Source of the DNA: JAKACA01 sp050010115
GTDB lineage: Bacteria > Actinomycetota > Acidimicrobiia > Acidimicrobiales > Bog-793
Assembly: GCA_050010115.1 (NCBI GenBank)
Contig: JBEKLQ010000117.1
Location: forward strand, 1 to 12,848
DNA length: 12,848 nucleotides
Direction of reading: 5' to 3'
Below, in pieces: positions 6,450 through 11,999 of the stretch. Below the pieces are notes generated by a model. That model was given only the letters and a program-made list of their open reading frames with translations. It was not told the origin of the DNA and ran no database searches. Made by a program: the position numbers and the translations under genes. Positions within the stretch are counted from its first letter, which is position 1; every line of letters begins with the position of its first letter.

Positions 6450-6476
6450 ATTGTACTTCTACGTACGCTGGCGTAC
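6450..6476 (-). promoter_or_regulatory. Promoter and phased GTAC operator of phd-vapC
   Basis: TACAAT (6455-6450, minus) is a good -10 box. GTAC occurs at 6453, 6463 and 6473, exactly ten bases apart, so all three lie on one face of the helix. The last two sit in a perfect 6+6 inverted repeat GTACGC-TG-GCGTAC (6463-6476). YefM-type antitoxins are known to recognise TGTACA-like palindromes, so this is a likely autoregulatory operator. No good -35 is seen. Confidence 0.6.
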
Positions 6477-6507
6477 ATACTCTGGAGACAATCGATCATG
6501 ACGCCAA

Positions 6508-6629
6508 GTGCGAAGAGCTCGCTGGCTACAGGCTCTCGTCGGTCAGCCCCCCAGCGAGGACGCCGTCGAGGCCGCCTGGGCGGTCGTCGACCCGGTTCTC
6601 GAAAACCACGACCGCGCTCCTCAGCTCAA
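6508..6629 (+). pseudogene. Possible glucose-6-phosphate dehydrogenase C-terminal scrap
   Basis: About 30 residues, LVGQPPSEDAVEAAWAVVDP followed by VLENHD, resemble the C-terminal region of bacterial glucose-6-phosphate dehydrogenases, which carries a ...EVEAAWxxVDPIL... helix. No other part of that enzyme (about 500 residues) is present, and the frame then enters a strong hairpin. If right, it is a stranded 3' end with its own terminator. The match is short, so the identity is uncertain. Confidence 0.35.
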
Positions 6630-6660
6630 CAAGGCGGCTTCGCCCCGCGGAGCCGCCTTG
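6630..6660. terminator. Strong 14-bp hairpin, likely bidirectional terminator
   Basis: Arms 6630-6643 and 6647-6660 pair over 14 bp with one G-T wobble and a three-base CCC loop. This is the strongest hairpin I found in the island. It lacks a long T tract, as is common in high-GC actinobacteria. It would stop transcripts coming from the left, after the possible zwf scrap, and equally any minus-strand transcript heading toward the toxin-antitoxin promoter. Confidence 0.6.
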
Positions 6661-6774
6661 CTGATGCTTCGGATGAAGCGCCCCGGGAATTGTGGAGACT
6701 CTGGGCTGCCCTGGGTTCGATGGAGTCATGTCACGACGTTCGCGCTAGTACCCGGCGACAATTGGGCCTGCGCT

Positions 6775-7102
6775 GACGCTCACCAGACAGGGCACAAGGA
6801 TCGCCTACGAGATCCCGCTGGATTGCGTCCAGAGGAGCGGCAAAGTCGCCTGCTCACGAAGCGGCCTTGCAACCGTGGCCGCGACGAGCGTCAAGGTCAC
6901 CGTGGCGGGTGTGACGACCTCGTCCATGATCCTCGCCACGTTGCAGACTGACGCCGGTGCCGTCGCCGTCGCCAACGCCGCTCCCTGCTCGTGCCTACCC
7001 GATGACGAACCAGGCGACCTTCGCGTGGACGAGGCGGTCGACCCGAGTTCGGCCAAAGTCCCATCAGGCTTACGGCGGAGAAAGCGAAGCCGAAACGGTT
7101 GA
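6775..7102 (+). pseudogene. C-terminal fragment of a beta-strand surface or fibre protein
   Basis: An open frame without a convincing start, containing RSGLATVAATSVKVTVAGVT followed by TSSMILATLQTDAGAVAV. This is the closing beta module seen at the C-terminus of various large secreted repeat proteins (pattern: RSGxATVxAGxxxVxVTVxGxTxxSxxLATLQ). The next segment (GDLRVDEAVDPSSAKV) is a weaker match to the module's last strands. GTG at 6875 is internal to the module, so the front of the protein is missing. A remnant; the parent family is uncertain. Confidence 0.4.
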
Positions 7103-7150
7103 ACCGCTCTTCTTCGGAGAGGGTCAAAACCGTTCAGGTTGATCGGTCAT

Positions 7151-7184
7151 TGGGCGCGCCCACACATACTTGGGCGCTGGCCCA
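7151..7184. repeat. Pair of inverted repeats with shared TGGGCGC core
   Basis: TGGGCGCGCCCA (7151-7162) is a perfect 12-base palindrome. Twenty bases on, TGGGC-GCTG-GCCCA (7171-7184) repeats the left arm and forms a second small hairpin. No gene start is adjacent, so a regulatory role is only a guess. Confidence 0.25.
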
Positions 7185-7229
7185 TGGATCGTTGGCGAAT
7201 CGTCTGCCGGGCCAACGGCAAACCGCTGT

Positions 7230-7245
7230 GAAATATCTCTATTTC
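7230..7245 (-). terminator. AT-rich hairpin after the minus-strand remnant
   Basis: GAAATA-TCTC-TATTTC, a perfect 6-bp stem with a four-base loop, lies 22 bases past the stop codon of the remnant at 7268-7520 in an unusually AT-rich patch. It could be its terminator, though the stem is weak and has no T run. Confidence 0.3.
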
Positions 7246-7267
7246 GCCATATTTTGCAGATCCTGCT

Positions 7268-7520
7268 CTACCTGTTGGCGAGCCAGCTCCTTCGTTGGAA
7301 CACGGCTTTGCGCGCCGCCTTTGCAACGGTCTTCGCCGGATGGGCCTCCCCGATGGCGGCAAGGACAGTGCGATCTCCGTAGGCCTCCTCGATGTGGTCC
7401 CCGGTGGCGAGAAGCGCCACCAGCGCCCGGGCGTCGGCGAGCGTGAGGTTGCCGGCCTTGGTGAGCGGTCGCCCATCGCCGACGAACGCCGCCAACCTCG
7501 TCAGCTTGCCGAGCACAACG
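7268..7520 (-). pseudogene. C-terminal fragment of a conserved actinobacterial protein
   Basis: The segment VLGKLTRLAAFVGDGRPLTK followed by AGNLTLADARALVALLATGD carries the GNLTLADARxLVxxLxTGD signature of a widespread actinobacterial family whose function I do not know; members are several hundred residues long. Here only about 80 residues remain, ending at 7268. Upstream the frame stays open as far as 7861, but that part is antisense to the plus-strand fragment and the DUF1330 gene and does not look like protein, so the break is near 7515-7520. Confidence 0.5.
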
Positions 7521-7741
7521 GCACCGTGTTCTCGTACAACGGCAGCCTGGTTTCGCCAAGCGTGCTCACGTCGATGCTGAGCGCGGCCCGGCAGGAAGGC
7601 ACGCTGAAGGGCGACCTGGGTCCGATGGCGGCACTGCTGATGAAGGCGTCCGGTAACCCGGTCAGCGGTCTGTCGCCTGGCGAGGTCGTTCGGACAGAGC
7701 AGGCGTCCCTGGCCGTGCAGTACTTGGATCTGCGAGGCTGA
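7515..7741 (+). pseudogene. C-terminal fragment of an unrecognised protein
   Basis: From about 7515 the plus strand reads NGTVFSYNGSLVSPSVLTSM, then LSAARQEGTLKGDLGPMAAL and ends ASLAVQYLDLRG. The composition and codon pattern look like real protein. Upstream, the same frame (open from 7295) is antisense to the remnant at 7268-7520 and looks non-coding, so the front is missing. It ends 29 bases before the DUF1330 gene and may once have headed an operon with it. Family not recognised. Confidence 0.4.
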
Positions 7742-7770
7742 CCGCGAGGAAAGCAAAGGAGGCGAAGTTC

Positions 7771-8058
7771 GTGAGTGGCTACGTACTTGCGGATGTGACG
7801 TGGACGGACGAGGAAGGCCGCCGAGAGTACGTCGAGTTGATCGGCCCGAGTCTGAAGGCACACGGGGGAGAGATTGTGGCCGCGAGCGGGGATGTCGAGG
7901 TCATGGAGGGCGACTGGCAACCCGGAGATATCACGGTTTTGATCGCGTTTCCGACCCGTCAGGCCGCTCTGGCCTGGTACGGCTCAGACGAGTACAGCCG
8001 AGCACTGGACATTCGGAAACGGTCGTCCAACTCGCGCTTGATGATCCTCGGCGCGTGA
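7771..8058 (+). CDS. DUF1330 family protein
   Basis: A 95-residue protein with the DUF1330 ferredoxin-like (dimeric alpha-beta barrel) pattern: SGYVLADVTWTDEEGRREYV at the start, a middle VEVMEGDWQPGDITVLIAFP strand pair, and AALAWYGSDEYSRALDIRKR, matching the family's AxxWYxSxEYxxxxxxR signature. GTG at 7771 is well supported by AAAGGAGG at 7755-7762, eight bases upstream. Length is normal and no residue is obviously missing, so the gene is probably functional; family members are small cytoplasmic proteins of unclear role. Its stop codon is followed in the same frame by the integrase remnant. Confidence 0.9.
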   Translation: MSGYVLADVTWTDEEGRREYVELIGPSLKAHGGEIVAASGDVEVMEGDWQPGDITVLIAFPTRQAALAWYGSDEYSRALDIRKRSSNSRLMILGA

Positions 8059-8151
8059 CCGACCCGGCAGACCTCAGCGATCTATGCCCACGTACTGCCG
8101 GGGATGGCAGAGGAGGCAGGGGCGGCACTTTCGGCGTCACTCCTCGGCTGA
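8059..8151 (+). pseudogene. int: Tyrosine integrase C-terminal remnant
   Basis: In frame directly after the DUF1330 stop codon, 30 codons read PTRQTSAIYAHVLPGMAEEA and end GAALSASLLG before TGA at 8149-8151. The TxxIYxHVLPGMxxEA pattern is the C-terminal end of actinobacterial phage-type tyrosine integrases, and the Tyr of IYAHV (codon 8083-8085) would be the catalytic nucleophile. The rest of the enzyme, about 350 residues including the Arg-His-Arg residues, is missing: the DUF1330 gene occupies its place. It reads toward the tRNA border, the usual arrangement for tRNA-targeting elements. Confidence 0.65.
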
Positions 8152-8418
8152 GACCTCGCCGTTCCGGGTAGGCAGATCGGTTGAAATCTCAGAGCGCGGG
8201 TGCCTCGCCCTGACTGCCTTGATCGCTCGATCGATGCCCACCGCGATCAGCCCGGACGCCACGTCGTTCGGAAACTGAATGAGAACGCTCATCGCCTCCT
8301 GGCCCGCGCCGCGGTGCTCAATGGGCGGCTCGTAGCGCGGATCGAGCCCTTCGTTGCGAAGCTGCTCGACCAGCATCGAGAACGCCTGGGGTCCCCCGGT
8401 GAAACGGATCGACGCCAT
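8137..8418 (-). CDS. Small conserved protein beside the attachment site
   Basis: A 93-residue protein starting MASIRFTGGPQAFSMLVEQL with ATG at 8418; GGGAG lies 9 bases upstream as a possible ribosome binding site. The middle (AMSVLIQFPNDVASGLIAVG, then IDRAIKAVRARHP) suggests a strand followed by a long helix. The open frame extends to 8673 but would cross the tRNA gene, so that part is rejected. Similar small proteins with an N-terminal RFTGG motif occur in actinobacteria, but I know no function. Its 3' end overlaps the integrase remnant by 15 bases on the opposite strand. It is the gene closest to the tRNA border and is likely part of the element. Confidence 0.65.
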   Translation of the reverse strand: MASIRFTGGPQAFSMLVEQLRNEGLDPRYEPPIEHRGAGQEAMSVLIQFPNDVASGLIAVGIDRAIKAVRARHPRSEISTDLPTRNGEVSAEE

Positions 8419-8431
8419 CGGCTTTCGCTCC

Positions 8432-8451
8432 CGCTGACAAATCGCTGACAA
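8432..8451. repeat. Two CGCTGACAA repeats 11 bases apart near the att site
   Basis: CGCTGACAA occurs at 8432-8440 and again at 8443-8451, an 11-base period close to one helical turn, about 60 bases inside the tRNA-side border. Phased short repeats next to a tyrosine-integrase att core are often arm-type sites for integrase or excisionase. They also lie just upstream of the small gene at 8418, so a promoter role is possible. Function inferred. Confidence 0.4.
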
Positions 8452-8508
8452 GCAACTACTACCGTTGGTCCCAGTCAGGGCAGATAGGCTCCCGACCAGG
8501 AAATTTGG

Positions 8509-8552
8509 GTGGAGGCGAAGGGACTCGAACCCTCGAACCTCTTGACTGCCAG
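8509..8552 (-). repeat. tRNA-side attachment repeat
   Basis: The 3' half of tRNA-Ala(GGC), from anticodon loop to the base after the discriminator, matched at 42 of 44 positions by 325-368 in direct orientation. In this copy the tRNA gene is whole, so integration preserved the host tRNA. Confidence 0.75.
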
Positions 8553-8583
8553 TCAAGCGCTCTACCAACTGAGCTACGCCCCC
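8510..8583 (-). tRNA. tRNA-Ala (anticodon GGC)
   Basis: A full cloverleaf on the minus strand. The 7-bp acceptor stem pairs GGGGGCG with CGCCTCC and includes the G3-U70 wobble that marks alanine tRNAs. The anticodon stem CTTGA/TCAAG encloses the loop CTGGCAG, giving anticodon GGC (8550-8548) for codon GCC. The T arm GAGGG-TTCGAGT-CCCTT and discriminator A73 (8510) are present. The 3' CCA is not encoded, as the next bases are CCC. It is the integration target of the island. Confidence 0.95.
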
Positions 8584-8704
8584 GAGAGACCCATACCCTA
8601 GCAATCGCCGGGAACATCCTCGTTCAGCTCGCAGATCCGCCGGGTGGACCACGGCCGCCGACCCCGGCGGCAAGCAGCGAGGCGTCGAGTACCGTCACGG
8701 CCGG

Positions 8705-9026
8705 CGACCCCTCCGACCAACTGATCCGAACGCTCCCGTTTCCGGCAGGCTCGTTCAATGCCGCTCTTGATCGCGGTTGCCTCCACTGTCTGCATCCCGC
8801 CGACTGTGCGATCTATCTCCAGGAGCTCGAACGCGTGCTTGAGCCCGGCGGCCGGCTGCTCCTGCGCGCCTGCTTGCGCTCAGCGGGCCGGCCCAACGAC
8901 CTATCGGCCGGCGATCTCCACGGTTTGCTCGGGGCGTGGCGTATCGTCGACCTTCACCGCGAGGACATCGTGAGCGACTCCCGCACGATGCCGGCGTTGG
9001 TGGCTCGACTCGAACGATCGATCTGA
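8705..9026 (+). pseudogene. Class I SAM methyltransferase, N-terminus missing
   Basis: The C-terminal half of a class I methyltransferase is clear: LPFPAGSFNAALDRGCLHCL (the region after motif II), LERVLEPGGRLLLRACL (motif III with the LxPGGxLLL turn) and the ending SDSRTMPALVARLERSI. The SAM-binding glycine loop (motif I), normally some 50 residues earlier, is absent. The open frame upstream is low-complexity and passes through the tRNA gene, with no start codon between tRNA and domain. It therefore looks like a 5'-truncated gene. Its stop is 19 bases before the next gene, which it may once have been co-transcribed with. It lies just outside the island. Confidence 0.6.
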
Positions 9027-9045
9027 ACCGCGAAAGGCTGACCCA

Positions 9046-9342
9046 GTGACCGATATTCGATTCCACCTCATTGCCGATGTCAGCTCGGACAGCCCGGCGG
9101 CGATCGGGCCAACCCTCGAACAGCTCGTCGACGGCACAGTCGCCGGCACGACCGACGGCTTCCACGTGGATGGGTACGCGCAGGGGGCCGACCCGCGCGA
9201 GCTCAACCGCCAACTGCTGTCTGCCTTGCGGCGGGTCGAGCGCCGGACCCGGCTGCGCGCCGAGTGGACCGGCGGTGGCGTCAGCCATCGCTTCTTCGAC
9301 TACGTGCCGAAGGGCACTCGACCAGCCTCACCGGACTCGTAA
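9046..9342 (+). CDS. Small conserved hypothetical protein
   Basis: A 98-residue protein from GTG at 9046, with AAGG (9034-9037) eight bases upstream as a reasonable ribosome binding site. It opens TDIRFHLIADVSSDSPAAIG and closes with RRVERRTRLRAEWTGGGVSH then RFFDYVPKGTRP. The predicted mix is strand-helix with a basic C-terminal half; there is no signal peptide or membrane segment, so it is cytoplasmic. I recognise no domain. It sits between the methyltransferase remnant and leuS in the same direction. Confidence 0.7.
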   Translation: MTDIRFHLIADVSSDSPAAIGPTLEQLVDGTVAGTTDGFHVDGYAQGADPRELNRQLLSALRRVERRTRLRAEWTGGGVSHRFFDYVPKGTRPASPDS

Positions 9343-9430
9343 TCCGCGGAAAGCGGGCGCTACCGGACTAAGGGATGAGTCGGCCACGCCATCCCCACCC
9401 AGCGCCTCCGGAACGCCAAGACCACGCCAC

Positions 9431-9443
9431 TAGCCTGGGGGTG
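9431..9443 (+). promoter_or_regulatory. Likely -10 box giving a leaderless leuS transcript
   Basis: TAGCCT (9431-9436) fits the actinobacterial TAnnnT -10 pattern and ends six bases before the leuS GTG, so transcription would begin at or next to the start codon. The G run in between is too close to the GTG to act as a ribosome binding site. No convincing -35 is visible. Confidence 0.4.
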
Positions 9444-11902
9444 TGTCTGAGGGGTACGACTTTCGAGAGGTAGAGGCTCGCTGGCAGCAGCGATGGGCGC
9501 GCGAGGGCACGTACCAGGTGAACCTCGACGATCCGAGGCCGGCCTCTTACGTCCTTTGCATGTACCCCTACCCGAGCGGCCCGGCCCACCAGGGCCACGT
9601 GCGCAACTACACCTTCGGCGACGTGCTCGTCCGCTACCGGACCATGAACGGCGACGCCGTGCTCTCCCCGTTCGGCTTCGACTCGTTCGGCCTACCTGCC
9701 GAGAATGCTGCAATCAGGGGTGGGATGGCGCCGCGCGTGTACACGGAGGCTCGCATCGGCGAGCTGAGGCGCTCGGTGCAGCGCCTCGGCGCCGTCTACG
9801 ACTGGCGCCGCGCGATCCGGAGCCACGACCCGGACTACATGATGTGGAACCAGGTCATCTTCTTGAAGTTCCTGGAAGCCGGGCTCGCCTACCGGGCCGA
9901 GGCCCCGGTGAACTGGTGCCCCGGCTGCCAGACCGTGCTGGCCAACGAGCAGGTCCTGAGCGACGGGACGTGCGAGCGATCCGGCGACCTCGTGGAGCGC
10001 AGGCTGCTCGAGCAGTGGTTCCTCAAGATCACCAAGTACGCCGACGAATTGGTGGACGCGCTCGATGACCTCGACTGGCCCGAGCGGGTCAAGGTCATGC
10101 AGCGCAACTGGATCGGCCGCTCGCAAGGTGCCCAGTTCACGATGGCCGTCAAGGACCGCCCCGGGCTGTCCATCGAGGTGTTCACGACTCGCCCGGACAC
10201 GTCGTTCGGCATGACCTACGCCGTCTGTGCGCCTGAGCACCCGCTCGTGGCCGAGCTCACGACACCGGATCAGGCCCAAGCCGTCGACGAACTCGTGGAA
10301 CGGGCTACCCAGAGCTCCGATCTCGAGCGCCAGTCTTCGGAGGGGGCGCTGGAGAAGCGTGGGGCCTTCACGGGCAGCTACTGCATCAACCCCTTCAACG
10401 GCCAGCCGATCCCTCTGTACGTGGCCGACTACGTCCTCGGTTCCTACGGGACCGGTGCCATCATGGCCGTCCCCGCCGAGGACCAGCGGGACCATGACTT
10501 CGCCGAGGCCTACGGGCTGCCGGTGGTGCGGACGGTGCAGCCACCGGAGGGTTTCGAAGGCGGCGCCTACACCGGCGATGGCCCGCACATCAACAGCGAC
10601 TGGATGAACGGCCTGGACACTACGGCGGCCAAGGCCAAGGCGATCGAATGGCTGGCAGCCCAGGGCATCGGCCACGCCACCGTCAACTACCGGCTGCGGG
10701 ACTGGCTGATCAGCCGCCAGCGGTACTGGGGCTGCCCAATCCCGGTCGTCTACTGCCCCACCGATGGGATCGTCCCGGTGCCGGTCGAGGACCTGCCGAT
10801 CCTGCTGCCCGAGGACGTCGAGTTCCGGCCAACAGGCGAGTCCCCGTTGCGGTTCCATGAGGGTTTCTTGCGCGCGACCTGCCCCAAGTGCGGGGGGCCG
10901 GCGATGCGGGAGACGGACACGATGGACACGTTCGTGGACTCGTCGTGGTACTTCTTGCGTTTTGCGGATCCGCACGACGAGGCGAACCCGATCAACCTCG
11001 AAGCGGCCCGTAAGTACCTGCCGGTCGACCGCTACATCGGCGGCATCACGCACGCGATCTTGCACCTGCTGTACGCCCGCTTCTACACCAGGGCCCTCGG
11101 CGACGTCGGCCTCTCGCCTCCTGAGCTGCGGGAGCCGTTCGCTCAGCTTTTCTGCCAGGGGATGATCCGTTTCGGCGGCCGGGCGATGTCGAAGTCCAAG
11201 GGCAATGTCGTCTCACCGGACGGCTACTTCGAGACCGTGGGCGCCGACGCCCTGCGCCTGTTCCACCTCTTCGCCGGCCCGCCGGTGGACGACATCGACT
11301 GGTCCGACCAGACCGACGAGATCATCGAGGGCTGCCTGCGCTACCTCGGGCGCGTCTGGCGGCTGGCGACCGGCGCTGCTGGCCCGGCGACCGACCAGGC
11401 CGGCGCTGCGCCGGCCGGCTCAGCTGACGACCTCCGCCGGGAGGTCCACAAGACAATCGCCCGGGTCACGACCGACATCGAGCGCTACGGCTTCAACACG
11501 GCCGTCGCCGCCTTGATGGAGCTGACGAACACGATCTACAAGCACGTCCATGCCGGAACCGACGAGGCCGTCGTGGCCGAGGCGATCGACACGCTGCTGG
11601 AGCTTCTCGCCCCCTTCGCCCCTCACCTGGCAGCCGAGGCCTACGACCATCGCCACGACACCCATGTCCACCTGAGGCCGTGGCCGGTAGCCGACCCTGT
11701 CTATCTGAAGGCGGATCGGGTCACGCTCGTGGTCCAGGTGAACGGCAAGCTGCGCGACCGGATCGAGGTCGATGCCTCCATCAGCGAGCAAGAGGCCGTC
11801 GCGCTCGCATTGGCATCGGAGAAGGTGCAGTCGGTGCTGGGCGGCCGCGCACCGAGGCGAGTCATCGCACGCCCGCCGAACCTCGTCAACATCGTCATCT
11901 GA
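9443..11902 (+). CDS. leuS: Leucyl-tRNA synthetase
   Basis: A complete 819-residue class I synthetase that charges tRNA-Leu with leucine in the cytoplasm; bacterial LeuRS is usually 800-880 residues. The ATP-binding HIGH motif is HQGH (49-52) in YPSGPAHQGHVRNY; the second signature is AMSKSKGN (581-588). The CP1 editing domain shows the Thr-rich FTTRPDTSFG (247-256) and GAIMAVPAEDQRDHDF, where most family members have His instead of Glu. CPGC (in NWCPGCQ) and CPKCGG mark zinc-type or structural cysteine pairs. The tail VVQVNGKLRDRIEV ... NIVI is the usual C-terminal domain. GTG at 9443 is the start because MSEGYDFREVEARWQ is the normal LeuRS opening. It is convergent with the LLM oxidoreductase gene. 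Confidence 0.98.
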   Translation: MSEGYDFREVEARWQQRWAREGTYQVNLDDPRPASYVLCMYPYPSGPAHQGHVRNYTFGDVLVRYRTMNGDAVLSPFGFDSFGLPAENAAIRGGMAPRVYTEARIGELRRSVQRLGAVYDWRRAIRSHDPDYMMWNQVIFLKFLEAGLAYRAEAPVNWCPGCQTVLANEQVLSDGTCERSGDLVERRLLEQWFLKITKYADELVDALDDLDWPERVKVMQRNWIGRSQGAQFTMAVKDRPGLSIEVFTTRPDTSFGMTYAVCAPEHPLVAELTTPDQAQAVDELVERATQSSDLERQSSEGALEKRGAFTGSYCINPFNGQPIPLYVADYVLGSYGTGAIMAVPAEDQRDHDFAEAYGLPVVRTVQPPEGFEGGAYTGDGPHINSDWMNGLDTTAAKAKAIEWLAAQGIGHATVNYRLRDWLISRQRYWGCPIPVVYCPTDGIVPVPVEDLPILLPEDVEFRPTGESPLRFHEGFLRATCPKCGGPAMRETDTMDTFVDSSWYFLRFADPHDEANPINLEAARKYLPVDRYIGGITHAILHLLYARFYTRALGDVGLSPPELREPFAQLFCQGMIRFGGRAMSKSKGNVVSPDGYFETVGADALRLFHLFAGPPVDDIDWSDQTDEIIEGCLRYLGRVWRLATGAAGPATDQAGAAPAGSADDLRREVHKTIARVTTDIERYGFNTAVAALMELTNTIYKHVHAGTDEAVVAEAIDTLLELLAPFAPHLAAEAYDHRHDTHVHLRPWPVADPVYLKADRVTLVVQVNGKLRDRIEVDASISEQEAVALALASEKVQSVLGGRAPRRVIARPPNLVNIVI

Positions 11903-11907
11903 CGCCG

Positions 11908-11927
11908 GGCGGCGGGAACGCGCCGCC
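11908..11927 (+). terminator. GC-rich hairpin after leuS
   Basis: GGCGGCG and CGCCGCC form a perfect 7-bp stem with a six-base loop, starting five bases after the leuS stop codon. No T tract follows, which is common for actinobacterial terminators. Confidence 0.5.
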
Positions 11928-11943
11928 GGCCCTCCAACTGGCC

Positions 11944-11974
11944 CCCCTTTGGGCTCGTATATGTCCCCAAGGGG
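11944..11974. terminator. Bidirectional hairpin between convergent genes
   Basis: CCCCTT + GGG (11944-11953, one bulged T at 11950) pairs with CCC + AAGGGG (11966-11974) over 9 bp around a 12-base loop. It lies between the stop codons of leuS and the LLM oxidoreductase and could end transcripts from both sides. Confidence 0.5.
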
Positions 11975-11984
11975 AGATCACCCC

Positions 11985-11999
11985 AGGGCGCGAGGCCCT
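11985..11999. terminator. Small hairpin at the LLM gene stop codon
   Basis: AGGGC-GCGAG-GCCCT is a 5-bp stem with a five-base loop, followed on the plus strand by TAATT. It overlaps the last bases of the LLM oxidoreductase gene, so it more likely backs up leuS termination. Confidence 0.3.

Larger units (their letters stand above)
325..8552. mobile_element. Decayed integrative element in tRNA-Ala(GGC)
   Basis: The borders are a 44-base direct repeat (325-368 and 8509-8552, 42 of 44 identical) made of the 3' half of tRNA-Ala from anticodon loop to discriminator base. The intact tRNA is at one border and the orphan half at the other, the expected result of integration at a tRNA 3' end. A tyrosine integrase C-terminal remnant lies about 360 bases inside the tRNA-side border and reads toward it. 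Cargo is envelope proteins, a toxin-antitoxin pair and many gene fragments. No replication, transfer or excisionase genes are recognisable, so the element is probably a non-mobile relic. The two repeat mismatches suggest that integration was not recent. Confidence 0.7.

Noticed and set aside
8654..8671. 7-bp GC hairpin (GCCGCCG-ACCC-CGGCGGC) upstream of the methyltransferase remnant
   Set aside because: It is short, has no T tract and no gene ends nearby; such stems are frequent by chance in DNA this GC-rich.
8419..8673. N-terminal extension of the small minus-strand gene at 8137-8418
   Set aside because: It would be translated from within the tRNA gene; the internal ATG at 8418 has a usable ribosome binding site and a protein-like start.
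8505..9026. A plus-strand frame crossing the tRNA gene into the methyltransferase region
   Set aside because: Its TTG start and first ~25 codons lie in the tRNA; only the part from about 8705 resembles protein, so it was trimmed and called a remnant.
9692..11065. A 457-codon open frame on the minus strand
   Set aside because: It lies fully antisense to leuS, is rich in Arg, Val, Asp and His with no domain pattern, and is the usual mirror frame of a high-GC gene.
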